Below are positions 47,681 to 58,469 of a stretch of DNA of 64,000 nucleotides, piece after piece (within the stretch, counting starts at the first letter, position 1; every line of letters begins with the position of its first letter). The translations under genes were made by a program, and so were the position numbers. The stretch is from a bacterium. GTDB taxonomy: Bacteria > Bdellovibrionota > Bdellovibrionia > Bdellovibrionales > Bdellovibrionaceae. The notes below the pieces were generated by a model. It was not told the DNA's origin. It was given only the letters and a program-made list of their open reading frames with translations, and ran no database searches. The stretch is taken from contig JAIELP010000010.1 in NCBI GenBank assembly GCA_019752925.1, positions 26,314-90,313 of the forward strand. The letters are read 5' to 3'.

Positions 47681-48340
47681 TTAAAGTCCTATTCTCTTTA
47701 AAAACTCATCTTTGCTGATGAGTTTTCCGCCGAAGCTTTCACAAACCGGAGTTACCATTTGAATGTCCATCCACTTATGTCCGTGATACTGCAAAAAAAT
47801 TGTGAGTTCATAAAAGGCAAGTTTTGAAACATTATCTTCTTTGTGAAACATACTTTCACAGCTGTAGTACTTTTTAGAATGCACGCCGTAAATGCCGCCC
47901 ACCAGCTCATCGCCGCGGTTCACTTCCAGAGAAAACGCGTGACCCATTTGGTGCAGCAAAAGGTAATTGGCTTCTATTTCTTTATTAATCCATGAACCTT
48001 TTTGGCCTTGGCGCTTTTGGCTTTTACACTCGCGCACGACTTCAGCAAATTTACTATTCATGGTCACGCGGTATTCGTCGCGGTGTTTGCGGTACCATTT
48101 TTTAAAACTTTTAGAGGCATGCAACTCATTAAAATCCACCACACCACGCTCGTCCGGGCAAAACCACAAAAGAGGATAGCCTTCATGCGGCCACGGAAAA
48201 ACGCCGTGATCGTAGGCGTGAATTAATAATTCAGGCGTCATATACCCACCGGCAACCAGCACACCTTCCATGGTTTCTGCTCGAGGGTCAGAAATAATAT
48301 GTTTTAATTCTGAAATTAAATCATCACTTTCGGCAGACAT
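47681..48340 (-). CDS. aat: Leucyl/phenylalanyl-tRNA-protein transferase
   Basis: MTPELLIHAYDHGVFPWPHEGYPLLWFCPDERGVVDF; GGIYGVHSKKYYSCESMFHKEDNVSKLAF. Confidence 0.95.
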   Translation of the reverse strand: MSAESDDLISELKHIISDPRAETMEGVLVAGGYMTPELLIHAYDHGVFPWPHEGYPLLWFCPDERGVVDFNELHASKSFKKWYRKHRDEYRVTMNSKFAEVVRECKSQKRQGQKGSWINKEIEANYLLLHQMGHAFSLEVNRGDELVGGIYGVHSKKYYSCESMFHKEDNVSKLAFYELTIFLQYHGHKWMDIQMVTPVCESFGGKLISKDEFLKRIGL

Positions 48341-49793
48341 CGCAGATCCCGCAATTTTCATCTTTTTTATGTCCGAAATAAAAATACACCTGCTTTAAGC
48401 GGCACTCATCGGCATTTTGAATAAATCTAAGTAGTGATAATAACTTTTTTTGATGTTCTTTTTTAAGAATATTCTGATCTTCTAGCTGAAAATCAGCTTC
48501 TGTCGGTTCACGCAGCGCCTGATATCCGAACGGCGTTTCGTTTTCTTCCAAACAGCCCCAACGATTTAAAATAGAAACCGCCGCATTCACACGGAAATCT
48601 TTTTTATTTTTAAAAACCATTTGCTCTCGTAAAAAATCAAAACCTTCAACAGCTACAACATCCGGTCGCGATTCGATCAAATCGTAAACTTTTTGTATAA
48701 AACTTTTTTCGGGATAAGCCCAGTTTAAAAACTGCATTTGAATACTTAAGTCATCTTCAGAATACAGAAAATATCCGCTGGATTCCAATCCGTCACGTCC
48801 CGCCCGCCCCACTTCCTGAAAGTAAGCCTCCAATGAAGACGGAATTTCATAGTGAGTAACAAAGCGTATGTTGGGTTTATCAATACCCAAACCGAACGCT
48901 GGCGTGGCTAATATCAATTGCTCTTTATCTTTGATAAAGTCGCTTTGATTTCTGCGACGTATATCCGCCGGCAAATCCCCGTGGTATTTTACATAGGGAA
49001 TTTTCTGCTGATTTAAAAAACGGCTGAAACTTTCGAGAGTTTGAATCAGCGAAAAGTAAATAATTCCGGATTCGCCTTTGTGTTTTTTGAGTAGCTCCAC
49101 AAGCTTTTCGTTTTTTTCTACATCGCTGTAGCAATCATAGATATTTAAAGATAAATTAGGCCGCTCTAATCCACCCAAAATCAGTTCAGTTTTTAAATCC
49201 AGCTTAAATTGCTGAGCTATATCTCTTTGTACGTCTTCAGTGGCCGTAGCAGTTAATGCCAATAATGGCGGATTACCTAAACGCTCACGGAAACTCTGTA
49301 ATTTTGCATAGTCTGGACGGAAATCATGCCCCCATAGCGAAATACAGTGAGCTTCATCCACTACGAATAATTTTATTTTACGCTTTTCAAGGCACTGCCA
49401 GAATTCAGGCTTCTGAAAACGTTCAGGCGCCACAAAAACCATTTTATACTGCCCCTGCCCGATTTGCTCCATGCGCTTTTGTTTTTGATCTAAACTTAAA
49501 GACGAATTGATATAGGTGCTGTCGATTTTAAAATCACGGGCCTTTTGCGACTGATCTTGCATTAATGCAATAAGCGGCGAAACCACCAAAACTAATTCGT
49601 CATCTTTAGCAATCGAAGCAGCAAACTGATAAGTTAAAGATTTTCCGGCACCGGTCGGCATTAAAGCTAGAGTAGAGCTTCTACTCAAAGTGCGTTCTAT
49701 GATTTCTTTTTGTGGAAATCTGAACGACTCAAAACCAAATTGTTGCTTTAAATGATCAATTAGCTGCATGAGTTCATATTGTAGTCTAGTCAA
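48324..49793 (-). CDS. recQ: RecQ family ATP-dependent DNA helicase (short form)
   Basis: MPTGAGKSLTYQ, VVDEAHCISLWGHDFRPDY, QEVGRAGRDG, Zn-binding CRLKQVYFYFGHKKDENCGICDVC; ends after the Zn module. Confidence 0.92.
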   Translation of the reverse strand: MTRLQYELMQLIDHLKQQFGFESFRFPQKEIIERTLSRSSTLALMPTGAGKSLTYQFAASIAKDDELVLVVSPLIALMQDQSQKARDFKIDSTYINSSLSLDQKQKRMEQIGQGQYKMVFVAPERFQKPEFWQCLEKRKIKLFVVDEAHCISLWGHDFRPDYAKLQSFRERLGNPPLLALTATATEDVQRDIAQQFKLDLKTELILGGLERPNLSLNIYDCYSDVEKNEKLVELLKKHKGESGIIYFSLIQTLESFSRFLNQQKIPYVKYHGDLPADIRRRNQSDFIKDKEQLILATPAFGLGIDKPNIRFVTHYEIPSSLEAYFQEVGRAGRDGLESSGYFLYSEDDLSIQMQFLNWAYPEKSFIQKVYDLIESRPDVVAVEGFDFLREQMVFKNKKDFRVNAAVSILNRWGCLEENETPFGYQALREPTEADFQLEDQNILKKEHQKKLLSLLRFIQNADECRLKQVYFYFGHKKDENCGICDVCRK

Positions 49794-49830
49794 CCCTTGA
49801 AGTGCAATTTGTCTTTGCTATGATTTAGTT

Positions 49831-50268
49831 ATGAAAAAATATTTATTTTATTTATGGAATTTCTGGCCACCGTTTTTAGGTGCTGGAATTAAAGTCGATC
49901 ATGTTTCGAGTGATATGATGAGCACCACAATGCGCTTAAAAAAAAGATTCTGGAACCGTAACATTGTGGGAACCCAGTATGGAGGTTCCATTTATTCTAT
50001 GGTGGATCCGATTTATATGGCTATGATGTTAAGTCATCTAAACCGCGAATTTATCATTTGGGATAAATCAGCCAGTATACGATTCAGAAAACCCGGGAAG
50101 ACCGATCTTTTTGCACACTTTACATTGACCCAGCAAGATTTGGATGAGATCCGAAACCGCATGAAAACCGAAGCTAAAATCGACTGGGAACGTAGTATTA
50201 ATATCGTCGACAAAGATCAAAATGTTGTGGCCGAAGTCACCAAAGTGATTCACATTCGCCGCAAATAA
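49831..50268 (+). CDS. DUF4442 (hot-dog/thioesterase-like) protein
   Basis: FWPPFLGAGIKVDHVSSDMMSTTMRLKKRFWNRNIVGTQYGGSIYSMVDPIYMAMM. Confidence 0.75.
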   Translation: MKKYLFYLWNFWPPFLGAGIKVDHVSSDMMSTTMRLKKRFWNRNIVGTQYGGSIYSMVDPIYMAMMLSHLNREFIIWDKSASIRFRKPGKTDLFAHFTLTQQDLDEIRNRMKTEAKIDWERSINIVDKDQNVVAEVTKVIHIRRK

Positions 50269-50468
50269 AGCCACCAAACCTATTCTTGACTAAACTATCA
50301 GCAAAAACAGGGTATTTTTTAGCTCAAAATCCCCGTTTTTAGCCCTAAAAAATCAATCTACCTTTGCTCTGCGCCAAGAATAGTGATACACCAAATGGTT
50401 CTTAAAAATTGATTTTTTTTATAAACCAAGATTATTAAACCGGTAATTTTGAAGAAAAGGGATAAACT

Positions 50469-52577
50469 ATGTCAAAAAAATGGGAAATCACGAAAGTACG
50501 TAATATTGGTATTTCGGCTCACATCGACTCTGGAAAGACGACTCTTTCTGAGCGTATTTTATTTTATGGCGGTCGTATTCACGAAATCCATGAAGTAAAA
50601 GGTAAAGACGGTGTTGGTGCAACAATGGACTCGATGGATCTTGAAAGAGAAAAAGGGATCACCATCCAATCTGCTGCGACTCAAGTACAGTGGAAAGACC
50701 ATACAATTAACTTAATCGATACACCGGGGCACGTGGACTTCACAGTTGAAGTTGAACGTTCACTTCGCGTATTAGATGGCGCTATCCTTGTTCTTTGCGG
50801 CGTTTCAGGCGTGCAATCTCAGTCAATCACGGTTGACCGTCAGATGAAACGTTATAACGTTCCTCGTTTAGCTTTCGTTAATAAATTAGACCGTCAAGGT
50901 GCTAACCCATTCCGCGTTAAAGATGCTTTAGTTGATAAATTACGTTTGAATGCATTCATGGCTAATATTCCAATCGGCCTTGAAGACAAACATTCTGGTA
51001 TCGTTGATTTGATCACAATGAAAGCCTATGAAAACCAAGGCGAAGACGGCGAAACAATCAAAGAAATCCCAATTCCAGCTGACATGGTTGAACAAGCTAA
51101 AGAATACCAACAAATCTTAATAGGTAAATTAGCTGACGTTGACGATGCTATTGCTGAAAAATTCTTAATGGAAGAAATGCCAACTGTTGAAGAAATGCGC
51201 GCAGCTATGCGTAAAGGCGTTATCGCTCTTAAATTAGTTCCGGTATTCTGCGGATCTGCATTTAAGAATAAAAACGTTCAGCATTTATTAGATGCAGTTA
51301 ACTACTACTTACCGAACCCAACTGAAAAAACTGAGTACGCATTAGACTTAACTAAAGGCGAAGAAAAATTCCCATTAGTAACGGCTAATGACAAACCACT
51401 TGTAATGTTAGCGTTCAAATTACAAGAAACTCAATTCGGTCAGTTAACGTACATGCGCGTTTACCAAGGCCAAGTTAAAAAAGGTGATTTCATTATCAAT
51501 CAAACGAATAAAAAGAACTTAAAAGTTCCTCGTTTAGTTCGTATGCACTCTGATAAAATGGAAGATATCGAAGTATCATACGCTGGTGACATCGTAGCGG
51601 TATTCGGCGTTGACTGTGCTTCTGGTGACACTTTCTGTGATGATAAAATCGAAGCGTCTATGCAATCAATGCATATCGCTGATTCAGTTATCTCATTAGC
51701 TATTGCTCCTAAATCTAAAGAAGGTACTAACAACTTTACAAAAGCTTTACAAAAGTTCCGTAAAGAAGATCCTACTTTCCGCGTACACCGTGATGAAGAA
51801 TCTAACGAAACTATCATCTCTGGTATGGGTGAGCTTCACTTAGAAATCTACGTTGAACGTATGAAACGTGAATTCAACTGTGAAGTAACAGTAGGTCAAC
51901 CTCAGGTTGCTTACCGTGAAACTATCATGCAAGCAGCTGACTACGATTACACTCATAAAAAACAAACGGGTGGTTCGGGTCAATTCGCTAAAATCGTGGG
52001 TAATATCCAACCTTTGGCTCCACAAGAAGACGGAAAAACTTTCTTATTCCAAAATAAAGTTGTGGGTGGTCGTATTCCTAAAGAATTCATCCCAGCTGTT
52101 GAAGAAGGTTTTGCTGAACAATGTACTAAAGGTCCATTGATCGGTTTCCCTATCGTTGGTGTTGAAGTAGCGTTAACAGACGGTTCATACCATGACGTGG
52201 ATTCATCTTACATGGCCTTCAAAATTGCAGCTATGGCAGCAATGCGTGAAGTTTACCAAAAAGCTAAACCTACAGTTCTTGAGCCGATCATGAAACTTGA
52301 AACCACAGTACCTGAAGAATATCAAGGTCCTGCGACTGGTCAGATCAATCAAAGACGTGGTGTTATCACTGGAACAACTTCAATCGAAGGTAACGTTACA
52401 ATCGAAGCAGAAGTACCATTAACAGAAATGTTCGGTTACTCAACTGACTTACGTTCTGGAACTAAAGGTAAAGGCGAATTCTCTATGGAATTCCTTAAAT
52501 ACTCTCAAGCTCCTCGTAACATCCAAGACGCTTTAGCTAAGAAATATGCTGAAAAGCGCGCTGCTGAAAACAAGTAA
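50469..52577 (+). CDS. fusA: Elongation factor G (mtEFG1/spdEFG1-like by motif)
   Basis: [85 protein letters not shown]. Confidence 0.93.
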   Translation: MSKKWEITKVRNIGISAHIDSGKTTLSERILFYGGRIHEIHEVKGKDGVGATMDSMDLEREKGITIQSAATQVQWKDHTINLIDTPGHVDFTVEVERSLRVLDGAILVLCGVSGVQSQSITVDRQMKRYNVPRLAFVNKLDRQGANPFRVKDALVDKLRLNAFMANIPIGLEDKHSGIVDLITMKAYENQGEDGETIKEIPIPADMVEQAKEYQQILIGKLADVDDAIAEKFLMEEMPTVEEMRAAMRKGVIALKLVPVFCGSAFKNKNVQHLLDAVNYYLPNPTEKTEYALDLTKGEEKFPLVTANDKPLVMLAFKLQETQFGQLTYMRVYQGQVKKGDFIINQTNKKNLKVPRLVRMHSDKMEDIEVSYAGDIVAVFGVDCASGDTFCDDKIEASMQSMHIADSVISLAIAPKSKEGTNNFTKALQKFRKEDPTFRVHRDEESNETIISGMGELHLEIYVERMKREFNCEVTVGQPQVAYRETIMQAADYDYTHKKQTGGSGQFAKIVGNIQPLAPQEDGKTFLFQNKVVGGRIPKEFIPAVEEGFAEQCTKGPLIGFPIVGVEVALTDGSYHDVDSSYMAFKIAAMAAMREVYQKAKPTVLEPIMKLETTVPEEYQGPATGQINQRRGVITGTTSIEGNVTIEAEVPLTEMFGYSTDLRSGTKGKGEFSMEFLKYSQAPRNIQDALAKKYAEKRAAENK

Positions 52578-52600
52578 TTTTTAATTACAGATTAAAGCTA

Positions 52601-52629
52601 AAAAGGAGAGTGAAAACTCTCCTTTTTTA
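52601..52629 (+). terminator. Intrinsic terminator for fusA
   Basis: AAAAGGAGAG-TGAAAA-CTCTCCTTTTTTA. Confidence 0.85.
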
Positions 52630-52636
52630 TTTGATG

Positions 52637-55600
52637 TTATTTGAATTTTTCATCAAAAATTTTAAGAATATTACCGAAACTACCGGCCGCTTGTGCTTCT
52701 TGTTTTGAAACAGATCTGAAATTTAAGTCAGGTTTAAAGTTTTTTACGGATTCGAGTTTTTGATTTAATTTAAAAACGAGGTCTCGGTTTCTTGCTCTTC
52801 CCGCTTCAGCTATTTTTGCACTAATTGCATTTTGTTCATTTAATAAAATTTGTTTAACCTTAGGATTATTCATTAGCTCAGCGTTTAGCTTTTGTTCCAC
52901 TTTTGCGAGATCTGCGGCCGACATCTTGTTTACACTCCATAAGAAATCAGCACCGTTTAGCTTAAATGTTAGATCTGTTGAACGCATATTTCTCTTTAAG
53001 ACTTCTGATACAGCTTCGAGCATGTCGTCGCCTGCTTTTGTTCCGCTTTCGAAATAATTTAAATACTTAAGACTAGAAAGCTTCGGCATCACTAACATGG
53101 TATCTGTTGAAGCCCCCACTTGCTCCATTATCAATCTTTGGCTTTCTGGATGAACGCCGTCGAGCATTCCAGTGTTTCCACGTGTTGGAATTTCTGTGGT
53201 TACCGCCCTACGTGTTCCGGTTGCAGTATCGGTAACAAATCTTTCTACTCTGTAACTACTTCTCCCGGCTTCATCTTCGTAACGAGCCAAGTTTACACTA
53301 CCGAAGCGTTTTAATTCTTCTTTGCGCGTGCTTGCAATATCGCGTAACGCTGCAGATGGCGGAGCCTGAGGTCTTGTTGCTAAATCAGTCCAGCTTGATG
53401 ATGGCGCAGGAGCCTCAACAGGTGCACGGTACATAGGATTAGGACGCGATCTCGGCGCTGCAGACGATCCGTATTTTTCTGCGCTTCGCCCGAACTCTAA
53501 AGCCGTTTGAGTTTTCATAGCTTTGGCTTGTGCTTCAGCTCTTGAAAGCATACCCGGTAAGTTATCCCGACTGCCGATTTGCGTAGAGCCAATTGAAATA
53601 TCAGGTTGTTGTATTTTAGCGAGTTCATCAATACGTGCACGAACTGCAGCCTTATCAGCTTCAGTAACAACGCCTTTTTCTTTTAGAATTTTGTCGATGG
53701 CAGCTTTGTACTCTTCCGCACGCACAATTTTTTCGTCGCGGAAAACTTGCCGAGCATCTCCAGCCATATCTAAGCGTATATCGGCTTGGATTTTTTCAAG
53801 CAATGCTTTTACTTTTTTAGGATCAGTTTCATCAATAATTAAACCGAACTCGTCACCACCTAAACGGGCTAAGGTTACTTTACCTTCACCATTTTTCATG
53901 ATTTTATCAGCAACTGCTTTTAAATATTTATCGCCGGCTTCTTCACCGGCTTTAAATGTTTTATTAACCGCTCCCAAACTTCCTACATCGACAAAGGCCA
54001 TGTAAGCTTTTCCTGATTTTTCCTGAGCTATTTTTTCAAATAACTCGCGCCCCGCAGGGAAATTTGCATTGATACCGCCTGAAATAGGATCTATCGGAAG
54101 TTCTTTTGTGCTTTTCACCCAAGTTCCGTTGGGTAACATTTCTGGAAAACTGTAAAATAATTTTTTAGTTCCATCAGCTTGTTGTAATTCGGAAATTTTA
54201 ATAGCACTCGGTACATTTGGAATAGTTGTTACAGCAATGCTCTTACTTGCAACGGCATCCGCTTGCGCAACCGTAGCACTCTGCTGAGACGGAGTTCTTC
54301 TATCAGGCAAGTGAGTGCGAGTGTCTTCCTTACGGGTAGCTTCGGTGCGTGGTCTACCCGTGGTCGCTCCTGCTAAATCTCCATCTGCAACTGGTCTTGG
54401 GCCTCTTGCACCGGCCGCTGTTGTAGAGGCTGTAGCCGTAGTTGTTGAAACTGAAGCTGTGTGAGTAACTGCAATTGCCGTAGCCGCCGGAGCAGCACTA
54501 GCTGTTCTCGTAGCATTTGCTGCTGCTTGTGCAACAACATCAGCCTGAGTTTTAATGTAACCAGCCTCTTTCATTAATTTTAATACGCGCGCCCCACCGG
54601 GTATAGTAACTAAAGCACCAAAAGCCGCAAAACTGGAGCTCACAATACACGAACCTTCGTTTCTACTTGCGACACTTAAAGCACTTCCCGATGCTGCACA
54701 TACTTGTGCGCTATCTAGCTTTCTGAACTGAAATGAAAATTTATTAGAATCACATGCTTTAATTGCCTCATGGGCTGAGGTTGCTGCACTGTAAATATCA
54801 AAAGATAAGTTTAAAGACTCCGCAATAGTGCGCGCCGCACGTCCGTAAGAAACTGCAGAAGCTATGCGGGCTGAGTTCGCAATAGCGCCAAGACCTAATG
54901 TTGCGACAGTTAATCCTACATTGATGTATGTATCGTTCATGATTTGACCCGTACGATTACGATCAAGCGAGCCGTCTTCTAAGCATGATTGGGTCGTCAT
55001 TAATGTGGTTAACTGATTTTCAACACGATCTCTAACATACATTTCCGGCAAATCGGGAGTATAGCTTAGTACTTCGCGCATATCATCCAAACCACACTTG
55101 TCTGATTTCATTCCATGTATACATTCAGATGTTTGCTGAAATTTATTTTGCATGGTTCTGAGATTAATATCTGTTCTGGTTAAATAATCTTTCAAGCGTT
55201 GTTCTGTTTTTCGCTCTCGTCTTGAATCTTTAAAGCTTTCATTTAAAAACCACGGGTTCTTTTGAATAAGTCCCATCAGTGTTGCACTTAGCGCTGCTCT
55301 TTGAGTTTTACATTGTTCTGTTTCATCACAATTTTTTGGAAAACTCTTGAGATGTTTTAAAATTTCATAGTAAATCTCTTCATCTTTTTCAACTTTTTTT
55401 GAAAACTCAGCCAAATTAGTTTCAGACGAACAATTCTTAGCCTGTTCACAAACTTTATTAGCAGCTTCAAGTACATCCATACTAGGGCAAGGAGGTTGCT
55501 CTGTACGTAAAAGCTTCGCAATCAATACTCGCTCCTGAGTTAACTTTGCTGCAGCTTCATTTAGTCTTGCATTGTAATAATAAAATTTAGAAACCTGATC

Positions 55601-56002
55601 GACTTCGTTTGCTGAATTAGATTTAATACAGCTTCTCACTACCGAGTGCGAATAATTTCCTAAATAACCGAATCTTCCTTGTTCAAATAATTTCTGAGAG
55701 TTAATGGCATTATTGTATAGAGTCCCTCTTTTTTGCCTAGCTTGCGCTAAGTTTGTATTACAAATCGGCGCGCGTGATTCAATAATCCAAGCGCGGTCTT
55801 TGAAATCATCCTGAACAAGATCATTCAAAACTGTTGGACACGACGGAGGAGGTCTGCGCGAACACTCCATTACGCCTTGATATTGATTTAATCTGCTGAG
55901 ACTTGTTTCGAATCCGGTTTGAAAAGTAATATCGGCAGCAAATAAAAATTTGCCTGATGAAAATAACAGAAAAACCAGCATGAATTTATACCAATATCCC
56001 AC
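52637..56002 (-). CDS. Large exported protein with two GGDEF-like domains (second degenerate)
   Basis: Signal peptide MGYWYKFMLVFLLFSSGKFLFAA; Cys-rich N-terminal half; GGDEF-1 TLARLGGDEFGLII; GGDEF-2 TFKLNGADFLWSV. Confidence 0.8.
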   Translation of the reverse strand: MGYWYKFMLVFLLFSSGKFLFAADITFQTGFETSLSRLNQYQGVMECSRRPPPSCPTVLNDLVQDDFKDRAWIIESRAPICNTNLAQARQKRGTLYNNAINSQKLFEQGRFGYLGNYSHSVVRSCIKSNSANEVDQVSKFYYYNARLNEAAAKLTQERVLIAKLLRTEQPPCPSMDVLEAANKVCEQAKNCSSETNLAEFSKKVEKDEEIYYEILKHLKSFPKNCDETEQCKTQRAALSATLMGLIQKNPWFLNESFKDSRRERKTEQRLKDYLTRTDINLRTMQNKFQQTSECIHGMKSDKCGLDDMREVLSYTPDLPEMYVRDRVENQLTTLMTTQSCLEDGSLDRNRTGQIMNDTYINVGLTVATLGLGAIANSARIASAVSYGRAARTIAESLNLSFDIYSAATSAHEAIKACDSNKFSFQFRKLDSAQVCAASGSALSVASRNEGSCIVSSSFAAFGALVTIPGGARVLKLMKEAGYIKTQADVVAQAAANATRTASAAPAATAIAVTHTASVSTTTATASTTAAGARGPRPVADGDLAGATTGRPRTEATRKEDTRTHLPDRRTPSQQSATVAQADAVASKSIAVTTIPNVPSAIKISELQQADGTKKLFYSFPEMLPNGTWVKSTKELPIDPISGGINANFPAGRELFEKIAQEKSGKAYMAFVDVGSLGAVNKTFKAGEEAGDKYLKAVADKIMKNGEGKVTLARLGGDEFGLIIDETDPKKVKALLEKIQADIRLDMAGDARQVFRDEKIVRAEEYKAAIDKILKEKGVVTEADKAAVRARIDELAKIQQPDISIGSTQIGSRDNLPGMLSRAEAQAKAMKTQTALEFGRSAEKYGSSAAPRSRPNPMYRAPVEAPAPSSSWTDLATRPQAPPSAALRDIASTRKEELKRFGSVNLARYEDEAGRSSYRVERFVTDTATGTRRAVTTEIPTRGNTGMLDGVHPESQRLIMEQVGASTDTMLVMPKLSSLKYLNYFESGTKAGDDMLEAVSEVLKRNMRSTDLTFKLNGADFLWSVNKMSAADLAKVEQKLNAELMNNPKVKQILLNEQNAISAKIAEAGRARNRDLVFKLNQKLESVKNFKPDLNFRSVSKQEAQAAGSFGNILKIFDEKFK

Positions 56003-56098
56003 GGCTAACTTATCGGAAATACTGTCATAAATTATGAATTTAATTTGAGAAAAAAGAGGACTCGACCCGACTCACGTCCAGTTCAAATACATGATTGT

Positions 56099-57838
56099 TT
56101 ATTTCAGCTCTTCTACTAGCTGTAAATTGATTAAATGATCAATATCCTTTGTTACATCTTCCGTAATCATACCCGTTATATACTGATCAACCTGTTGGTT
56201 TGTTAACAATGGCTTAAACACGCCCCTGTCTATCTGACGTCGCAACAGTGTCGGCACCACGTAGAATTTGTTAAATTCATTCGGAATCAGACGGCCTGAC
56301 CCGATATCTTCACGGGCGATTTTGATAGATTCGATGAAGCTCACACCACCCATTTTTAATTTAATTGCGCTACCTAAGAAGCTCGTGATCCCACCAAGTT
56401 TATCCATATAGCTTTGATCTTCACTTAATTCTTTTTGTGCCTGAATAATTAAATCATTCACGCCTTCAATATCGTTCTTAAGATAAAATGCTAATTTCGG
56501 GAAAAGAAAAGTGAAGATCATGTGATTGAATCTTACTTTTTCATTTAATGTATAAGTGACGTATTCAGTTTTTCCGTTTGACGCAGGCAAAACAGTGTTA
56601 GCTTCAGGCTGGCGTAACATTTCTTTTAAATAACCTTTTTCATTTCCAGTGTTGTTTTTAACAAAGAAAATATCTTTACCGTACAATTCAAAAATTAAAG
56701 ATCTCATGTTAGCAACGCGAAGATCTAATTCTTTAATCCATACGGAGCCATCTTCTTCTTTTTCAAAGCGGTGATAAGCATCCATCGGGCGAGGCACGAT
56801 ACCGCTTAATAAATCGCGGATAACTCTCATGGCAAATTCAGACATTCCGCCCATAGAAATGATATATTCAGCCGATAAATTCGGACGACCCGAATCCTTC
56901 ATGATGGCTTCGATGTTGATCATTTCAGGAGGTAAAGTCTTAGCAATAGAGCTTGCAGCATCATATGCATCTTGACCCGGAGCAAAGTTACCTAAATATT
57001 TTTGGTAGCCGGGTTTGATGTAATTAACTTTCTGAGCTCTGTCGAAAACAAAGTCCAGAGCGAATCTTACGAACGAAGGCTCATTTAAAATTTTTCGCGA
57101 AATAGCCGCTTTTACCTGTGGCATTTCCACATAAATGTCGGCCAAAAGGTCTCCATTTAACTTATAATTAGGAATAGGACCAAATTGTAATTCAGTATCT
57201 ACCGCCGACATTGGAAGTAGCGAGCGTATCGCCACCATCGCACGTAAAACAGAACGGCACATTTTAAAATACTTAGCGATACTTTGATCATCAACATACG
57301 GACGGTCCGGGTGATGCCAGAAGTGCGCATGACCTAACTCAGCAATAGTACCCGCATGGGCAAATGAATCTTCTAAAGTATGAAGACCTGCAGAAGCTTT
57401 CATTAAATCGCCTTGCATCAGACCTTCAGTAAACATTTCTGTAGCAAATTCGTGATCGGCCTCAGTTTCAGTGAATGATTTTAATTTAACACCTGAAGAA
57501 GGATCCAAAAAAGAAGGTAAAGTGCTGACTGTCATTTTACTAGCTAAACGCGAACCCGGAAAATGTAATAAGCGACGTTTTTTAACACCTACATCCGGAA
57601 GAATAATCATACTTAATGGATCAGAAATATAGGACTCATCCATCCACTGAACACCTGTAGCTATTTTAGTAGCAACCTCGTGACGAATACCCGCAAATCT
57701 CGCCATTGAGTACGTACCGTAGAAGTGTGTATCTAAGTCGTAGGCCTGAGCCGTCAAAGAAGAACAAACCAGTGCAAATAATAGAAGGCCTCTAAGTGGT
57801 GTTTTTGTCATAAATTTTTTCCTACAGGCTATAAGCAA
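56099..57838 (-). CDS. Exported protein resembling Zn-dependent phospholipase C / S1-P1 type proteins
   Basis: Signal peptide; His/Asp-rich GLHTLEDSFAHAGTIAELGHAHFWHHPDRPYVDD; N-terminal YDLDTHFYGTYSMARFAGI. Confidence 0.55.
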   Translation of the reverse strand: MLIACRKKFMTKTPLRGLLLFALVCSSLTAQAYDLDTHFYGTYSMARFAGIRHEVATKIATGVQWMDESYISDPLSMIILPDVGVKKRRLLHFPGSRLASKMTVSTLPSFLDPSSGVKLKSFTETEADHEFATEMFTEGLMQGDLMKASAGLHTLEDSFAHAGTIAELGHAHFWHHPDRPYVDDQSIAKYFKMCRSVLRAMVAIRSLLPMSAVDTELQFGPIPNYKLNGDLLADIYVEMPQVKAAISRKILNEPSFVRFALDFVFDRAQKVNYIKPGYQKYLGNFAPGQDAYDAASSIAKTLPPEMINIEAIMKDSGRPNLSAEYIISMGGMSEFAMRVIRDLLSGIVPRPMDAYHRFEKEEDGSVWIKELDLRVANMRSLIFELYGKDIFFVKNNTGNEKGYLKEMLRQPEANTVLPASNGKTEYVTYTLNEKVRFNHMIFTFLFPKLAFYLKNDIEGVNDLIIQAQKELSEDQSYMDKLGGITSFLGSAIKLKMGGVSFIESIKIAREDIGSGRLIPNEFNKFYVVPTLLRRQIDRGVFKPLLTNQQVDQYITGMITEDVTKDIDHLINLQLVEELK

Positions 57839-57903
57839 AAATCCGCCCCTGCCAAAATCGAATACAAGCTTTTAAATCGTTTAAAAATTAGACATAGACT
57901 CAT

Positions 57904-57919
57904 TTTTGTATATACAAAA
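57904..57919. promoter_or_regulatory. 16-bp perfect palindrome between divergent genes
   Basis: TTTTGTATATACAAAA, 27 nt upstream of ATG 57946. Confidence 0.4.
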
Positions 57920-57945
57920 TGCGTATATAATTCTTTAATACTTTT

Positions 57946-58467
57946 ATGGGGTTACTAAAAAATCTGGCAGTTATATTACTGTTTTCCGTTCAAGCTCAAG
58001 CCACGCTGGCTCCCCGTATGCATTCAATTATGGCCCAAATGAACGGTTCTATCTCCCAATCTTCTGACATCAATGGCGGAGCTACTTATAACAATAAACT
58101 AAGCCTTGAGGTTCTTTATTTAGTTCGCAATGGTCCAACTTTCGGCGGCCGATACATGATCGAATCACGCAATGAAAATGAATCTCAATCAGGCCAAGCT
58201 TATGGTCCCATGGCAGGTTACTACGCCGACAACGGATTTTTTGTTTTATTTAATTACGATGTATTGGCAAAGCTCGGCCGATGGACCAATGGTGAAGGTT
58301 TTGAAGCAGGTGCTGGATACGTAGAGCATATAGGTAATCAGTTACACGTAGGTGCAAAGTACTCCATACGAAAAATTCGTTATAAAACCGACATCACCGA
58401 CAATACGGCTGTACAAAAAAATGTAAGCGACAGCTACCCTAGCATCACGTTGATGTATTTATTTTAA
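57946..58467 (+). CDS. Outer-membrane beta-barrel-like protein
   Basis: Signal peptide; alternating-strand barrel-like sequence ending in aromatic SITLMYLF. Confidence 0.6.
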   Translation: MGLLKNLAVILLFSVQAQATLAPRMHSIMAQMNGSISQSSDINGGATYNNKLSLEVLYLVRNGPTFGGRYMIESRNENESQSGQAYGPMAGYYADNGFFVLFNYDVLAKLGRWTNGEGFEAGAGYVEHIGNQLHVGAKYSIRKIRYKTDITDNTAVQKNVSDSYPSITLMYLF

Positions 58468-58469
58468 AT

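Noticed and set aside
50300-50440. Possible structured leader before fusA (TTTTTTAG...CTAAAAAA pairing)
   Set aside because: AT-rich weak pairing, no match to a known riboswitch or leader that I can recognise.
53523-54005. 160-aa plus ORF antisense to the GGDEF protein
   Set aside because: Shadow ORF opposite a clear GGDEF coding region.
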